This document shows positions 11,340 through 22,944 of a stretch of DNA of 64,000 nt, piece by piece. The notes beneath the pieces are model-generated. The model was not told the origin of the DNA. It saw only the letters and a list, made by a program, of their open reading frames with translations, and searched no databases. The stretch is from the NCBI GenBank assembly GCA_009760855.2, contig WPIO01000006.1, positions 64,001 to 128,000 of the forward strand, written 5' to 3'. Positions within the stretch are counted from its first letter, which is position 1, and the number at the start of each line of letters is the position of its first letter. This DNA comes from Cristatella mucedo. Taxonomy: Eukaryota > Bryozoa > Phylactolaemata > Cristatellidae. A program made the position numbers and the translations under genes.

Positions 11340-12430
11340 CAAAGAAGAAATTAAGCTAGCAGTCTCCTCTGCTATTTCTTTGAACTTTTAGGCTCCATTG
11401 CCAGTTAAGTACGGCGTCTTAAGTAAGATTGACCTCGTTTAGAAAATACAGCAGGATCCAACAAAGAACTTCAAAGATACCTATTGTGTGTGACCTCTAC
11501 TCTCTTGAGATTGAGTTATCAAGACTATGAGAATACCTGCGCCAAGAATCACTACTAGAAGCCAAAAGGAGATGTCAATTGTGGTGAGTTGCAGTTGAAC
11601 GAAGAATTTTCCTGAGGACGCAGCTGCCTTGAGAAGTCTCTCTAAATGTTGGTCTAATGAAAGGTAAAGAGATTTCAAAGATAAGAAAACAGCATAGACT
11701 ATCTCTGAAAAGATATTACAACAAGGTTTTCCGGCTCAGATCTTGATGCCAAATTTAGTTTCCTGTTGTAACTTGAGAAGTTTTTGAAGACATTTGACCG
11801 AATTAAACTCTTCCAGCAATTTCTAGATCTGGGAGGTTTCTATTGATTAGACATTTATGGAACGGAACTGTACAACGAAATATGTGACTTTAAAATATTT
11901 CTCGCCATAAGTCACAACTGGGCAATAATGACACTACTGGAACTCGGGTATTTCATTTTTAGTTATGGAGAGACTTGTTTCATATTTAGAGAGTTATCTT
12001 GCAAATTCTTCTCACCATATTTGTATCATTGGCCAGTTGTGAACGTTTCTTTAACAAGCTGAATAATAACCATAAGAATGATGCATTTGCATAGCCTAAT
12101 CAGAAAACTGAATCTCTTTCTAGGCACTTTACAGATGCTGTAGAGAAAGCTTTACCAAATGATTATTGGTAACATCCGCAAACACCAGTCACAGTGTATG
12201 CAGGTACTAGCACACGAATAACGAATCTCAAAGAATCACGAAGTGCTGCAGATAGTCCTGTCCAATCTGCATCAATGAGGCAAGATCGGCTCTCTGATTT
12301 GGCCTCGTTAAGCATAGGGATAGAAACACTGGAAAATATTGACTTTCAAACTGTAAGTGATTAGTTTGCCGCGTTCAAGAATGGAAACATTCCCTCAAGT
12401 TAAAGCTGTGATAGCTACCATGTACCTGTA
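11340..12430 (+). pseudogene. hAT-type transposase relic (unit 1)
   Basis: Multi-frame degraded coding sequence, about 90 percent identical by eye to 19,380-20,440. The clearest piece (about 12,277-12,420) reads RLSDLASLSI, then ETLENIDFQT, a stop, and FAAF, which resembles the C-terminal dimerisation end of hAT/DUF4371 transposases. Upstream short in-frame pieces such as LSLKRYYNKVF fit the same class. Many stops; no function expected. Confidence 0.5.
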
Positions 12431-13930
12431 CTACAGTTAATAAAGCTTTCTCGAATCGAAATGCCTGCTAGCGCGTATTTTCCATTTCCTCTGTCGTGGT
12501 GCTATTTTCCAGCAGTAACCTTTGACAAGGGGTGTTTGTAGCTTTGTTCCCCGGCCCCGAAAGGTCTCACTACGCTTTGCACGGTGGATAAAAAATCTCT
12601 CTCGAGATGATCCGTCTCAAATGGTGCCTGCCATAATTCCTTCCTCCTTCATTCATCGTCTACGCCCTGTAATCAACTCTAACGAATACTCTGAAAGGCA
12701 TGCCATATGAATAGGCTTTAGAGCTTTAGAGCACGCTCTGTGCGAATTCACATAGCCAATCGTATCGGAAAGCCAAACGCTCGGCACAGAAAGAGCGTCG
12801 CCAAGAAACCTGTCAAAGTTGTATTGCACTAAAGAAACTGGCACCTCTTTGGAGCCTGGGCCAAAATCTTGTAGTCGCATGCCACCTAGAAGAGCCTAAT
12901 AGCACCAACCCTCGAAAGAAATAGATAAAAATCACATCTGAGTAGAATAAACCAGTGCGAAAAAAGCGGGCTCTGCAGATACCTTCTAATATGTCACAAA
13001 CGATATTGCATTTACCTTCGTTATAAGAGCCCGAAATAAGACATTAAAGGAATGCCGCCCAGCTGCATTTCTACAGCTGCCAACGATTATGGGTTTCGTT
13101 TTCAGCTCTACAACACGTTATCATTCCTATACAGGTTATTCCAACTAGGCAGATAAAAGATCCGCCTATGAATTTACTCGACGTCACTGCCTTTCCAGCT
13201 ACACTATCACTATAATGGGACCAGCAAAAGTCCATATTTCAACCTACAAAGAATCTACGGTAGCATGATCACCTAGGTAGCAGCTAAGACGAGCATGTAA
13301 GCAAGAGATCATAAAAGATGCGAAAATCCTGGTTTACAGCTTGACCAGACTTGGCAAGGTATTCATCAGCAATCGGCCAACTAACCCTAAGGTTTTCATA
13401 ATAGGGCTTTTTATAGCTGCCAGTATGAAAGCAGAATTTAAATTTTTCTAATAATCAGCAGCTTAATCTCGTTCAACACACTATCGTGATTTACGAATTT
13501 GCACTTCGTTCAAAACATTTTCTCCTTATAGAAAATGATGACAGCATAACTGCCAAGTTACCAGTGGCGGAATCATTTTAATTTGTTTATGAAACCACTG
13601 CACCAAGTGATATAGTTCCCACTAAATTTAGAGGCTAGTATTTGCTAAACTATAAAATGAATCAAACCGTACGAGTGATCTTGTGATTATGAAAACGCCC
13701 TTGACTTTTAAGCCCTTGACTTTTTCGTGCTCCGTTATTCATTTATAGCTTTTCCTCTGACTTAATTATAAGAAAAAAGCTTAAGTCACAAGAACATTCT
13801 TTCACGTTCTCATTCGTATTTAGTGAGAGTGGTGGACCCAGGGAAGCGTCAGAGCTCCTTTGCAAGGTTCTCCTGCAACCTCGTTTTGGGTACCTACCCG
13901 AGACAGCTTGCATTTGAATACTCATATCCT
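12431..13930. other. Duplicated non-coding flank, D block (unit 1)
   Basis: Matches 20,440-21,960 (unit 2) closely and 34,410-34,920 plus 38,100-38,530 (unit 3) more loosely. Short frames at 12,522-12,710 and 20,493-20,741 share NLSRDD-SQMVPAI, but both are short and flanked by stops. Confidence 0.5.
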
Positions 13931-13952
13931 CTATAAATTACTTAAACATACC

Positions 13953-14353
13953 AGACCCCAGGGTTCGTAGCTTTTTGATGACTCACCTCGGCACGTGATT
14001 GCACGTTAGGTTCTTTCCTTTGGGCAGCTAGTATTTAGCTTCCGCTTTCCATCGGACAGCACCCTGGGCTCTCAGCTATGCAGTTTGCAGCAGCAGTGCA
14101 CGTCTAGCAGTGCACGCCTAGTGCACTCCGCGACTGTGAGCTCAGGTTTAAGCAGTCTTAGCCACACGAGGCTTCAACATGCCAGACAGCAGGGTTCGTA
14201 GCTTTTCGACGACTCACCTCGGCTTTTCAGGGGACGTTAGGTTCTTTCCCTTGGGTTTTTCCCTAGCTTTTTTCCCTAGCTAGCCCTGATCGGGCAGCTA
14301 GTATCTAGCTTCCGCTTTCCCTCGGACTCGCACCCTGCGCTCTGAGCTATGCA
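13953..14353. repeat. Direct repeat pair, about 240 bases apart
   Basis: A segment of roughly 140-165 bases occurs at 13,953-14,093 and again at 14,188-14,353. Shared landmarks are CAGGGTTCGTAGCTTTT, then ACTCACCTCGGC, then TAGCTTCCGCTTTCC. It lies outside the D and U blocks, between units 1 and 2. Nature unknown. Confidence 0.6.
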
Positions 14354-15045
14354 GTATGTCGACCGTGCAGCTTGCTCCGTACGAAACTTATGCGAGAAAA
14401 TATTGACGTCTCGTCCATTCCTTCGGCCATAGAGTTGGCATAGAGACTACCTAGCTCCGCCTATAGCCCTGATCGACGTCATCAGTAATTATTTGATACT
14501 ATAGACCCTCGGTCGGGGGAACCACCGCTCCCATGCGGAGCCCAACATTCCTTCAAAGTGCTGTTCACTTCACAATGCTGGCCAGACGCCTAAAGCGGGT
14601 TCGCTCTTCAGCTATGGCCACCATGAGCCACTCGACCCACTCACTCCACCTTTGCAGCAGTGCACGCCTAGCCGCTACTGCTCTCGCTCCGGAACTGTGA
14701 CACTGTGACACTGTGACATTGGAGGAGACTGAGTGTGCTAAGTGGCTTCGGTCATTCCTTGGATCGAGACCGTGACCTGGACGCTATCAGCCCAAGGCTT
14801 CTGAGGAGTCTGGTCTGACATGCTGCTGCACAGCGTCAGGAGCCGCAGCATCCGAGTCATCAGCTTGACAAGTTCATTGGGCGAACCTAGATCCCAAATT
14901 GACGGATAGAGAAGATCAGGGCGAAGTCAATTTTTTTTATACGGATTCTGTGTCTAGCCAAGCAGCTAGATGAGAAGCTATTTCTAAAATCCTGAGAGTG
15001 GTTGTGCTCTATAAATATAGTCGATGTGGCAATCTATGAAAAAAT
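14354..15045. other. Unassigned spacer between units 1 and 2
   Basis: No credible gene. It holds a three-fold 8-base repeat (ACTGTGAC) at about 14,693-14,718. No match elsewhere in the window was found by eye. Confidence 0.4.
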
Positions 15046-15225
15046 CGACGACCTCTTTATTTACGTCTAAAAATCATAGGAACTTAGCCACGACGAATGA
15101 ACTATGTTTTCCCATTGCTAAGCTCAGTATCAAAATTCAGAACTGCTACTAACGAATCCAGTTTTAAGATCATGCCTTTCCGCTTCTTGGCTGAAAACTT
15201 GCTTCGGAATAATGTTTCCTCATAC

Positions 15226-16138
15226 AATGTAATGTAATGTAATGTATCTCCGTCAGTAACTCCACAAAGTCATAAAGACCATGTGGGTGTTACGCAGGAG
15301 AGTTTCGTATAGCGCACTCACAGCCTAAGCGGCTTTCGGTACGCATTCGGTACCCAACAGACTTCGTCTCACGCAACAAAGAGAAAGTGGGAAGCATAGC
15401 AGAGTTAGGAGAGCAGTTGAGGTAGTGAGTAGCATAGAAGTAGCAGTTCAGGACCGCTGAAAAAGATGTGCCATAGTCGGCAGTTGCAGAGTAGATGTCG
15501 TTGCGTAAGAATTGTGGAAGCGAGTTCCACAGTCTAGGACCTGCAGAGCTAAAGCTTCTGTCGCCGACTGTCTTTAAGCGGAGGAATGGTACAGCTAATT
15601 TATTGTCCACACAGGACCTGAGGGCGCGAACAGGCTGAAACTGATGCAGCAGTTCAGCTAGGTATGAAGGAGCCAAGCCGTGGCGGGCCTTGTGGGTCAG
15701 CGTAAGAGCTTTGCTCTGTATCCTTTGCTCAAACGGCAACCATTCTAGCTCTTTCAGCAAAGGTGACAAGTGCTCAAACCGCTGGGACTTGAAGACCAGC
15801 CTTGCAGCCATATTCATAGTCCGCTGTAGTGGCATAATAGCTTTCTTTGGTAGCCCAGCCAAAAGGGAATTACAATAATCAAGCCGAGACAGAACTAAAG
15901 AGCTAGTTAAATTTTTTACAAGCCACTGAGGGAGACAGCTTCTAATCTTGGATAGGGATCGGATGTGATGGCTAGCTGTAGAGGCAGTCTTCTGAATGAA
16001 GCTTTTGAAATTGAGGCAGCTGTCGAACACGACACCTAGATTACGAGCACGTGGTGAAGGTCGCACAATAGCATCACCTATTAGAACAGCAAAGCCTTTT
16101 AATCCAGCCACACGCTTAGGGTGTCCTATGAGAAGCAT
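15226..16138 (-). mobile_element. 5'-truncated LINE with open reverse-transcriptase C-terminus
   Basis: Minus-strand non-LTR retrotransposon fragment. The frame of 282 codons (15,290-16,138) encodes the end of a LINE reverse transcriptase: RNLGVVFDSCLNF, then SLVLSRLDYCNSLLAGLPK, then NMAARLVFKSQRF, then ELEWLPFEQRIQSKALTLTH and RLWNSLP. The 3' end carries an (ATTAC)n tail, seen as AATGT repeats at 15,228-15,246 on the plus strand. Units 3 (about 23,125) and 4 (about 43,683) have the uninterrupted target. The intact frame suggests it is younger than most copies here. Confidence 0.9.
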
Positions 16139-18415
16139 GATTATACCTTCGGAGGTTCACGATTTCGGGCAGAGCAAATCCATTGCACGGTCGCTTACTT
16201 TGACAGCTGCCACTGTAGTCGTGCTTATGAGAGTTACGATATTTTTTGTGAATGCTGTGAGAAATGTTGCATAGCATAAGCTCACAGGCGTCAGTGCGGC
16301 TTGTCAGCCATCGCGGCTGCTATGCTACTGCTATATGTACTACGAGGGGGATGACTCGCTCGCGGTCACCCACGCCTAGAAAAGACACACTTTCGCAGTA
16401 GGGATTAGTGCAGGCCTGATTGAAGTGCGGTTGGGCAAGACAGAGAAATGACTTTATGGAATTCCCGTCTCTGTCTTTTCAATTGCTTTGGCTGTGGGTT
16501 TTTTCAGAGCAGAGAGCCAGCCGACGCCCAATGCCAACAGTTCATTGCACGACGCACGGAGCCGAGGGAAGCATGGCGCCGAGGGACGCATGGCTCCCTT
16601 CTCCCACTCGACTCTCTCTCCTCGACTCCTCCAGTCCCTTTGTTGAAACCGATGACTCATCGAGGTCCACAGCTGTGCACCGGTCGACTCTGATGGTGAA
16701 TTCACCGTCCGGCCACCAGTGGGTTACCGGCCTGTATCCATATCACATTACAGGCGGACCATAGCTGTGCACCGGCTTGCATATAATCAAACCACATTGG
16801 AAAAGCAGGGAGACTTGCATGTGATCGGACTAGCATATCTCTCCATCACTGGCAAACGTGATGAATGAAAGATGTTACTTCGCTTAGAGATCGTACTCAT
16901 GAGTAGTGATACTGAATACTGTCTCGTAGTGATAGTCTCTTTTTTAGCTGGGCTTACTCTAGTTTATCAGCACAGACGACTGCTGCTGACGGAACTCTAC
17001 TGACGCCAACACGACGACTCGAGTATAGGCAATAGTATCCACTCAGTTTGGTAAACCGGAGGACTCGCAGTCAGTCTAATAGATCACTAGGCCCAAGCTG
17101 ATAGCTTTTGTTGAGTTATTATCGGCTGCTACATGAAAGCAGCGAGTCAGCAGTTTTTCTTTTCTGCAGTTTCCTACATTTGTAGTGACGGGATTGATCA
17201 ACCTGTGAAAGTGGTGCTTAAAGACCAACAGGGCATCGGTGCTACCGATGACTTAACTTCACGCGTACATGCTGTTTCCATCACGTTTACAGCTCGCAAG
17301 CCATCTTTATCTATGTACGTCAGTGAGGTGTGCTGATTGAGTTGAATCGATGCATTAATTTGTTGGAATAGAAACAACTAACTTGTAGCTATGAATCAGG
17401 TCGCTATTAGATTGCGTTATACGGCCAGCCAGACGTTTCTTGCATTATGTTTTCATCCAGTGGCGAAGCCAGGATTTCATCAAGGGTGCCAGACACGCAA
17501 ACTATTGTTATCTAACTCAAAATTATACTATTTTTGGGCAAGACTCGCAATAAGTAGAAAAGTGTAGCACAAAATTACTGTGTTTATTCTACAAGAGCTT
17601 GGCGGTCGCCCGATCAGTGGCATTAGCACATAAATTCGTCATCGGTGACCGTCGGGAAGCCCTAGGAATATGTTGCGGCCTGGGTGTTTGTACTGCCGTA
17701 GGGGGGACAAATACCCTCTGCCTTCGCCCCGCCACCGCACTTCGGGGGTGCATTTACGGTCCTTGGATAAGACGGCTCTGCTGTTTACTGCCTGCACAGC
17801 TGTCGTCAGCAGTGTACTCTCCTGGCTAGCAGGTACGCAGAGGGAGAGCGACTTATTCCTGCCACTCCTTACAGCTGCATCGAGGCTTAGCCTGGCACCG
17901 CACCAAGCTCCACTCAGACAGGGTACTCTGAGCCGAGCTGCACGGTACTCACGAGACCTCGCTCAAGCGTCAAGATCACATAGCGGCTTTTAGATGTAGT
18001 GAGCTATGCGTTCGGCTGCCGCTCCACTGAGCTTTACTGTCGGCCTGTCGGCCGGCGGAGGAAGCAGCTGCACCCACACACGTCACCAGAGGGCACTGCT
18101 CGACGGGGCTCCGCTGGGGTCGACAGCTTATTCGTTTGACCTGAAAGTCGAGCGGACCTAGTTCCTAGCAACGCGTCGCGAGCGATCACTGCTGACAATC
18201 TCAATTTCTCCGGGGGAAAACCCATTATCACCCAAATTCCATGGCTCTGCAGCGGAGCCCTGGATTTTGGGCTTTTTCCGTATAGATAATTCGCATGCTG
18301 TATGTACTGCTGTGTGCGGCATCGATTCGTAGCATTCGCTCGCGATTGGCGAGCCAGCCCAGCGAGGTCTGATCGCCGGCGGCTGAGCGTAGCCAGCCAC
18401 CGGGTTCGAAGACCA
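16139..18415. other. Upstream flank of the hydroxylase gene, U block (unit 2)
   Basis: With 15,046-15,225 this forms the U block, matching 22,945-24,520 and 43,500-45,560. It ends with the same GC-rich motif (about 18,330-18,405) that lies just 5' of the CCG repeat of the intact gene. The 67-codon frame at 17,133-17,336 is not conserved in unit 4. The gene itself is missing after this point. Confidence 0.7.
18050..18180 (-). repeat. Old tRNA-like SINE in the U block
   Basis: In reverse complement this region and its sisters (24,060-24,230 and 45,110-45,265) have an A-box-like stretch (TGGTAAGCGCTAGG in unit 3) and a B-box-like stretch (GAGTTCGATTC in unit 4). No acceptor-stem pairing was found, so this is a SINE-type relic, not a tRNA gene. 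Confidence 0.4.
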
Positions 18416-18430
18416 CGCTGGGGTTAAAGC
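18405..18430. other. Deletion junction: gene block removed from unit 2
   Basis: To the left the sequence follows the unit-3 gene flank up to about 24,520; to the right it continues with sequence equivalent to about 33,060 in unit 3 and 6,095 in unit 1. Everything between, including all PAH exons and the secreted-protein exon, is absent. Confidence 0.75.
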
Positions 18431-19379
18431 TTGCTAGAGTTAGCCGGTTGGTGAGAGCTGCTGTTAGAGCAGCTCGCGGGAGCAGCCACTGCCTCAGCCC
18501 TCAAGCAACTCAATGATCCCTCAAAAAAGCCTTACCTACAATACCGTGCTCGATCAAGAAGACGTGTCAGTCGAGATAACTTTGTGTTTTATTTGTTTTA
18601 GCTAATCTGAAAGCTCTGGGAGATGCGATGAAGAAAATATTGTTTTTGAAGTTGAAAAACTCAATATTTTTTAATGTTATCCAATAATTAAGTAGTAAAA
18701 CATGGAGTGTGAAGCAAGGTTAAGTGTTACACCATCGTCCTGTAGATAAGCTAATTCTAAATTTTCCTCGTCGTGATTTTGCTTTTTGGTCTCCTGTAGT
18801 TATACCGAGCACATAACAGTTATTAATACGTAACCATTTCATCCTGCATGTAGCAGGATGAGGCTTGTAACTTTCGAATGAGTCAATAAATAACGCTGTG
18901 GAATTTGGCAAGAGGTGCGAACCCATGGCAAGCTATGGAGTATGCATGCACGTGACTCACGAGAGCTCCTTTCTAAAGCTTTAACCAGTGTCTATTCGGC
19001 TGGTTCTAGCAGTTCAACAATGGCATGGCCGTTTACCCCTTCGTCCACGTTCCAACTGTCTTTTCCGCCCACTCGCTCCAGCCTGCCCGTCAAAAGCGGG
19101 CTGCGTCGCATCAAAGACGAGCCTGGCCAGCTGTGCAATTCAAAGGTAAGCCAGCGTCTTTTGGCTGAGCACCGACCACACAAGTTAGGCTTACTTAACT
19201 AGCTGTGCTACTGCAAGGCAGAAGTCGTGTCTGTCCACTCTTCAGGTATCCAAAAGATAATATTATCCAGAAATGAGAAGGCAACCGGTGCGAGTTAGGA
19301 CAGCCACAACTTAAACCAGGCAGGAGTTCATGCTGCAAGTCAAGATTCCCATACCATTACCTTTTGGAACAATAAAGAG
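18431..19379. other. D block (unit 2), non-coding, with unmatched insert
   Basis: 18,431-18,985 matches 6,095-6,465 plus 10,456-10,640, and is contiguous across the LTR-element site. About 18,990-19,360 has no match seen in other units. No supported gene. Confidence 0.5.
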
Positions 19380-20440
19380 CTCCTACAAGATAAGTCTCCT
19401 TTTTTATTTCTTTGAACTTTTTGGCTCCATTGCCAGTTCAGTACAGCATCTTAAGTAACATTGACCTCGTTTACAAAAGACTGCAGGATCCAGCAAAGAA
19501 CTTCAAAGATACTGATTGTGCCCTCTACTCTCTTGAGATTAAGTTGTCAAGACTACGAGAATACCTGTGCCAAGAATCACTACTATAAGCTAAAACGAGA
19601 TGAGAATTGTGGTGAGTTGCAGTTGAACAAAGAATTCTCCAGAGGACGCAGCTGCCTTGAGAAGTCTCTCTAAATGTTGGTCTAATGAAATGTGAAGAGA
19701 TTTCAACAATAAGAAAAGAGCATAGACTATCTCTGAAAAGATATTACAACAAGGTTTTCCGGCTCACAGATCTTGATGCCAAATTTAGTTTCTGTTGTAA
19801 TTTGAGACGCATTTGAAGACATATGACCGAACCAAACTCTTCCAGCAATTTCTAGATGTTGGAGGTATCAATTGTTTAGACATTGATTTATTAGAGCTGT
19901 ACAGCGAAATATGTGACTTTAAAATGCTTCTCGCCATCACATCACAACTGTGCAATAATGACATGGACTGGAACTCGGGTCCTTCATTTTCAGTTATGGG
20001 GAGACATGTTTCATAATTAGAGAGAGATCTTGCAAGTTCTTCTCACCATATCTGTATCTTTGGCCAGTTGTGAACGTTCCTTTAACGAGCTTAATAATAG
20101 CAATATGAATAGTATATTTGCATAGCCTAATCAGAAAACCGAATCTCTTTCTAGGCACTTTACAGATGCTGTAGAGAAATCCTTACCAAATGATTATTGG
20201 TAACATACCCCAACCATCAGTCACAGTGTATGCAGGTATTAGCATGCAAATAACGAATATCTAGGAGTCGCAAAATGTTGTAGATATTCCTGTCCTATCT
20301 GAGAGCCTCAATGAGGCAAGATCGGCTCTCTGATTTGGCCTTGTTAAGCATTAAGAAACACTGGAAAATAGTGGCTTTCAAACTGCAATCGACCAGTTTG
20401 CCGCGTTCAAGGCCAGAAAAATTCCCTCAGGTTAAAGCTG
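19380..20440 (+). pseudogene. hAT-type transposase relic (unit 2)
   Basis: Sister of 11,340-12,430. Two parts stay open: 19,813-20,016 (LFQQFLDVGGINCLDIDLLELY) and 20,311-20,550 (RLSDLALLSIKKHW, then FPQVKA). The same DUF4371/hAT resemblance applies. Stops and shifts separate the parts. Confidence 0.5.
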
Positions 20441-22300
20441 CTAGGGCTACCTTGTACCTGTACTACAGTTCATTAAACTGTCTCGAATCGAAATGCCTGC
20501 CAGCCAGTATTTTCCATTTCCTCTGTCGTGGTGCTATTTTCCAGCATTGATTTTTGACAAGGGGTGTCTGTGGCTTTGTCCCCGGCACCGAAAGGTCTCA
20601 CTACACCTCGTGCTGTGGATAATAAATCTCTCTCGAGATGACTCGTCTCAAATGGTGCCTGCCATAGTGCCTCCCTCCTTCATTCATCCGCTGTGTCCTG
20701 TCGTCAACTTTAACGAATACTCTGAAAGGCATGCCTCATGAATAGGCTTTAGAGCTTTAGAGCACGCTCTGTGCGAATTCGCATAGCCAATTGTTTCGGA
20801 GAGCAAAACGCTCGGTACACTAAGAGCGTCGCCAAGAAACCTGTCTAAGTTGCATTGCACGTAAGAAATTGGCATCTCTTTGGGGCCTGGGCCGGAATCT
20901 TTTGGTCGCACGCCACTTAGAAGAGCCTAATAGCACCAACCCTCGAAATAAATAGGTATAAATCACATCTGAGGGGCATAAACCTGTGCGAAAAAAGCGT
21001 GCTCTGCTTATGCCTTCTTATATGTCACAAACGATACTGCATTTACCTTCATTATGAGAGCCCGAAATACGACATTAAAGGAATGTCACCCAGCTGCACT
21101 TCTACAGCTGCCTACACAGTTACTTTTCGTTTTCAGCTCTACAAAACGTTATCATTCCTATACAGGTCACTCCATCTAGGCAAATAAAAGATCCACCTAT
21201 GAGTTTACTCGACGTCACTGCCTTTTCAGCGACACTATCACTATAATGGAACCAGCACAAGTCCATATTTCAACCTACAAAGAATCTACGGTAGCGTGAT
21301 CTACTTGGTAGCAGCTAAGACGGGTGTAAAATCAATAGATCAGAAAAGATGCGAAAATCTTGGTTTGCAGCTTGACCAGAGTTTGCCAGGTAGTCATCAA
21401 CAATCGGCCAACTAACCCTAAGGTTTTCTTAATAGGGCCTTTCATAGCTGCCAGTATAAAAGCAGAGGTTAAATGTTCCTAGTAATCAACAGCTCAATCT
21501 CGTTAAACACACTATCGTGTTTTACGAAGTTACAGTTTGTTCACAACATTTACTCCTTATAGAAAATGATGACAGCATAACTGCCAAGTTACCAGTGGCG
21601 GAATCTGTTTACTTTTACTATGAAACCATTGCACCAAATGATATAGTTTCCGCAAAATCAGGGGCTAGTATTTACTAAACTATAAAATGAATCAAACCGT
21701 ACGAGCGATCTTGTGATTAAGAAAACGCCCTTGACTTTTTAAGTGTTCCTATATTCATCTATAGTTTCTCCTCAGACTTAATTGCAAGAAAAAAGCTTAG
21801 GTCACGAGAACATTCTCTTACATTCTCATTCGTATTTAGTAATAGTTTTGGACCCAGGGATATGTGACAGCTCCTTTGCAAGGTTCTCCTGCAACCTCGT
21901 TTTGGGTACCTACCCGAGACAGCTTGCATTTGAATACTCTTATCCGTTCTAGTAAGCATGTCAAAACTACGCGTGAATGTGGCCACTGACAGGTATCATC
22001 GTCATCATCGACAGGCATCATGTGATCATTGCAAATAACCGGATGCAGAGGTCATTACAAAGAACCGGGCCTGCACTCTACTACACATGAAGCTAAAATG
22101 TCTAGTAGCTGGACTTCTCAAACGAGACCTTTATCCAATTTCTTCTTCATTCGCCTCAAGGCTGGTAGCCGACTCGACAAATAGCCCAAAAGGCAAGCCA
22201 ACATGAAAAGCTTTAGAGCGTCCTCAACAAAAATTAGAATAACCAATTAATGGAGCATCGTCCAGAAATTTCCTACATAGCACCACATTAAGATGAACCA
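20441..22300. other. Duplicated non-coding flank, D block (unit 2)
   Basis: Parallels 12,430-13,930. From 21,960 to about 22,300 it parallels 38,530-39,200 of unit 3, beyond the point where unit 1 stops. No conserved frame. Confidence 0.5.
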
Positions 22301-22399
22301 CCGCTTTATAGCAGGCCTGGTGACCACTAAATTACAGTGAATCAGGGCAGCACTAGAAGTAGATCGCACGGCCATCTTGAGTCATTACTTAGAATACAC

Positions 22400-22880
22400 A
22401 GCAAAGGATCATCCGGCCACTGCAGCAGCAGTACCGAGGCATCTTTTAGAATCGTTTAATTCACGTTTTCTTTTAATAGCAACCGCAACGAGGAATACAT
22501 TTGGACGAAGATAAGGACGCAATAACAGGCATGCACGAGCATACCTAAAAGGAAGAGACAGGTCTTCGGTAAGCACTCGCATTTTCTGTGAAGATTTCAA
22601 TACCACTCGTCCAATCGTACTGCTCTCAGTTACAGGGGGCGTACCGAGGCAACAGTGCTGCTGCTGCTCGTTATGCTCCCTTCGGGCGCTGCTAGCTGTT
22701 CCGGATTGGGTACGACTGGCACCGTTGCCAGGTTAAGTCTAGAGGGCATTGGTGCATCAGCCGCTAGAGTAAATTTGTGTTGACAGCCTGCGAACGAACG
22801 TAGCCATCCAAAGCTGTTTCTTGGTGAAGAGATATCCACTCGCGAGCCCTCATTTAACAGAATCGGCAAAAACAGAGCTT
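22400..22880 (-). repeat. Possible LINE 5' region
   Basis: The minus-strand frame at 22,409-22,606 resembles in composition and short matches the frame at 54,340-54,552 (minus), which lies just 5' of a LINE endonuclease. This suggests a LINE leader or ORF1 end. The rest up to 22,880 has no recognised content. Confidence 0.35.
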
Positions 22881-22944
22881 AAAAAACAATTTGATTGTGG
22901 GAGTAAGGCTAAATCCGATTTTCAACTTTTGTGGGCAATCTTGA

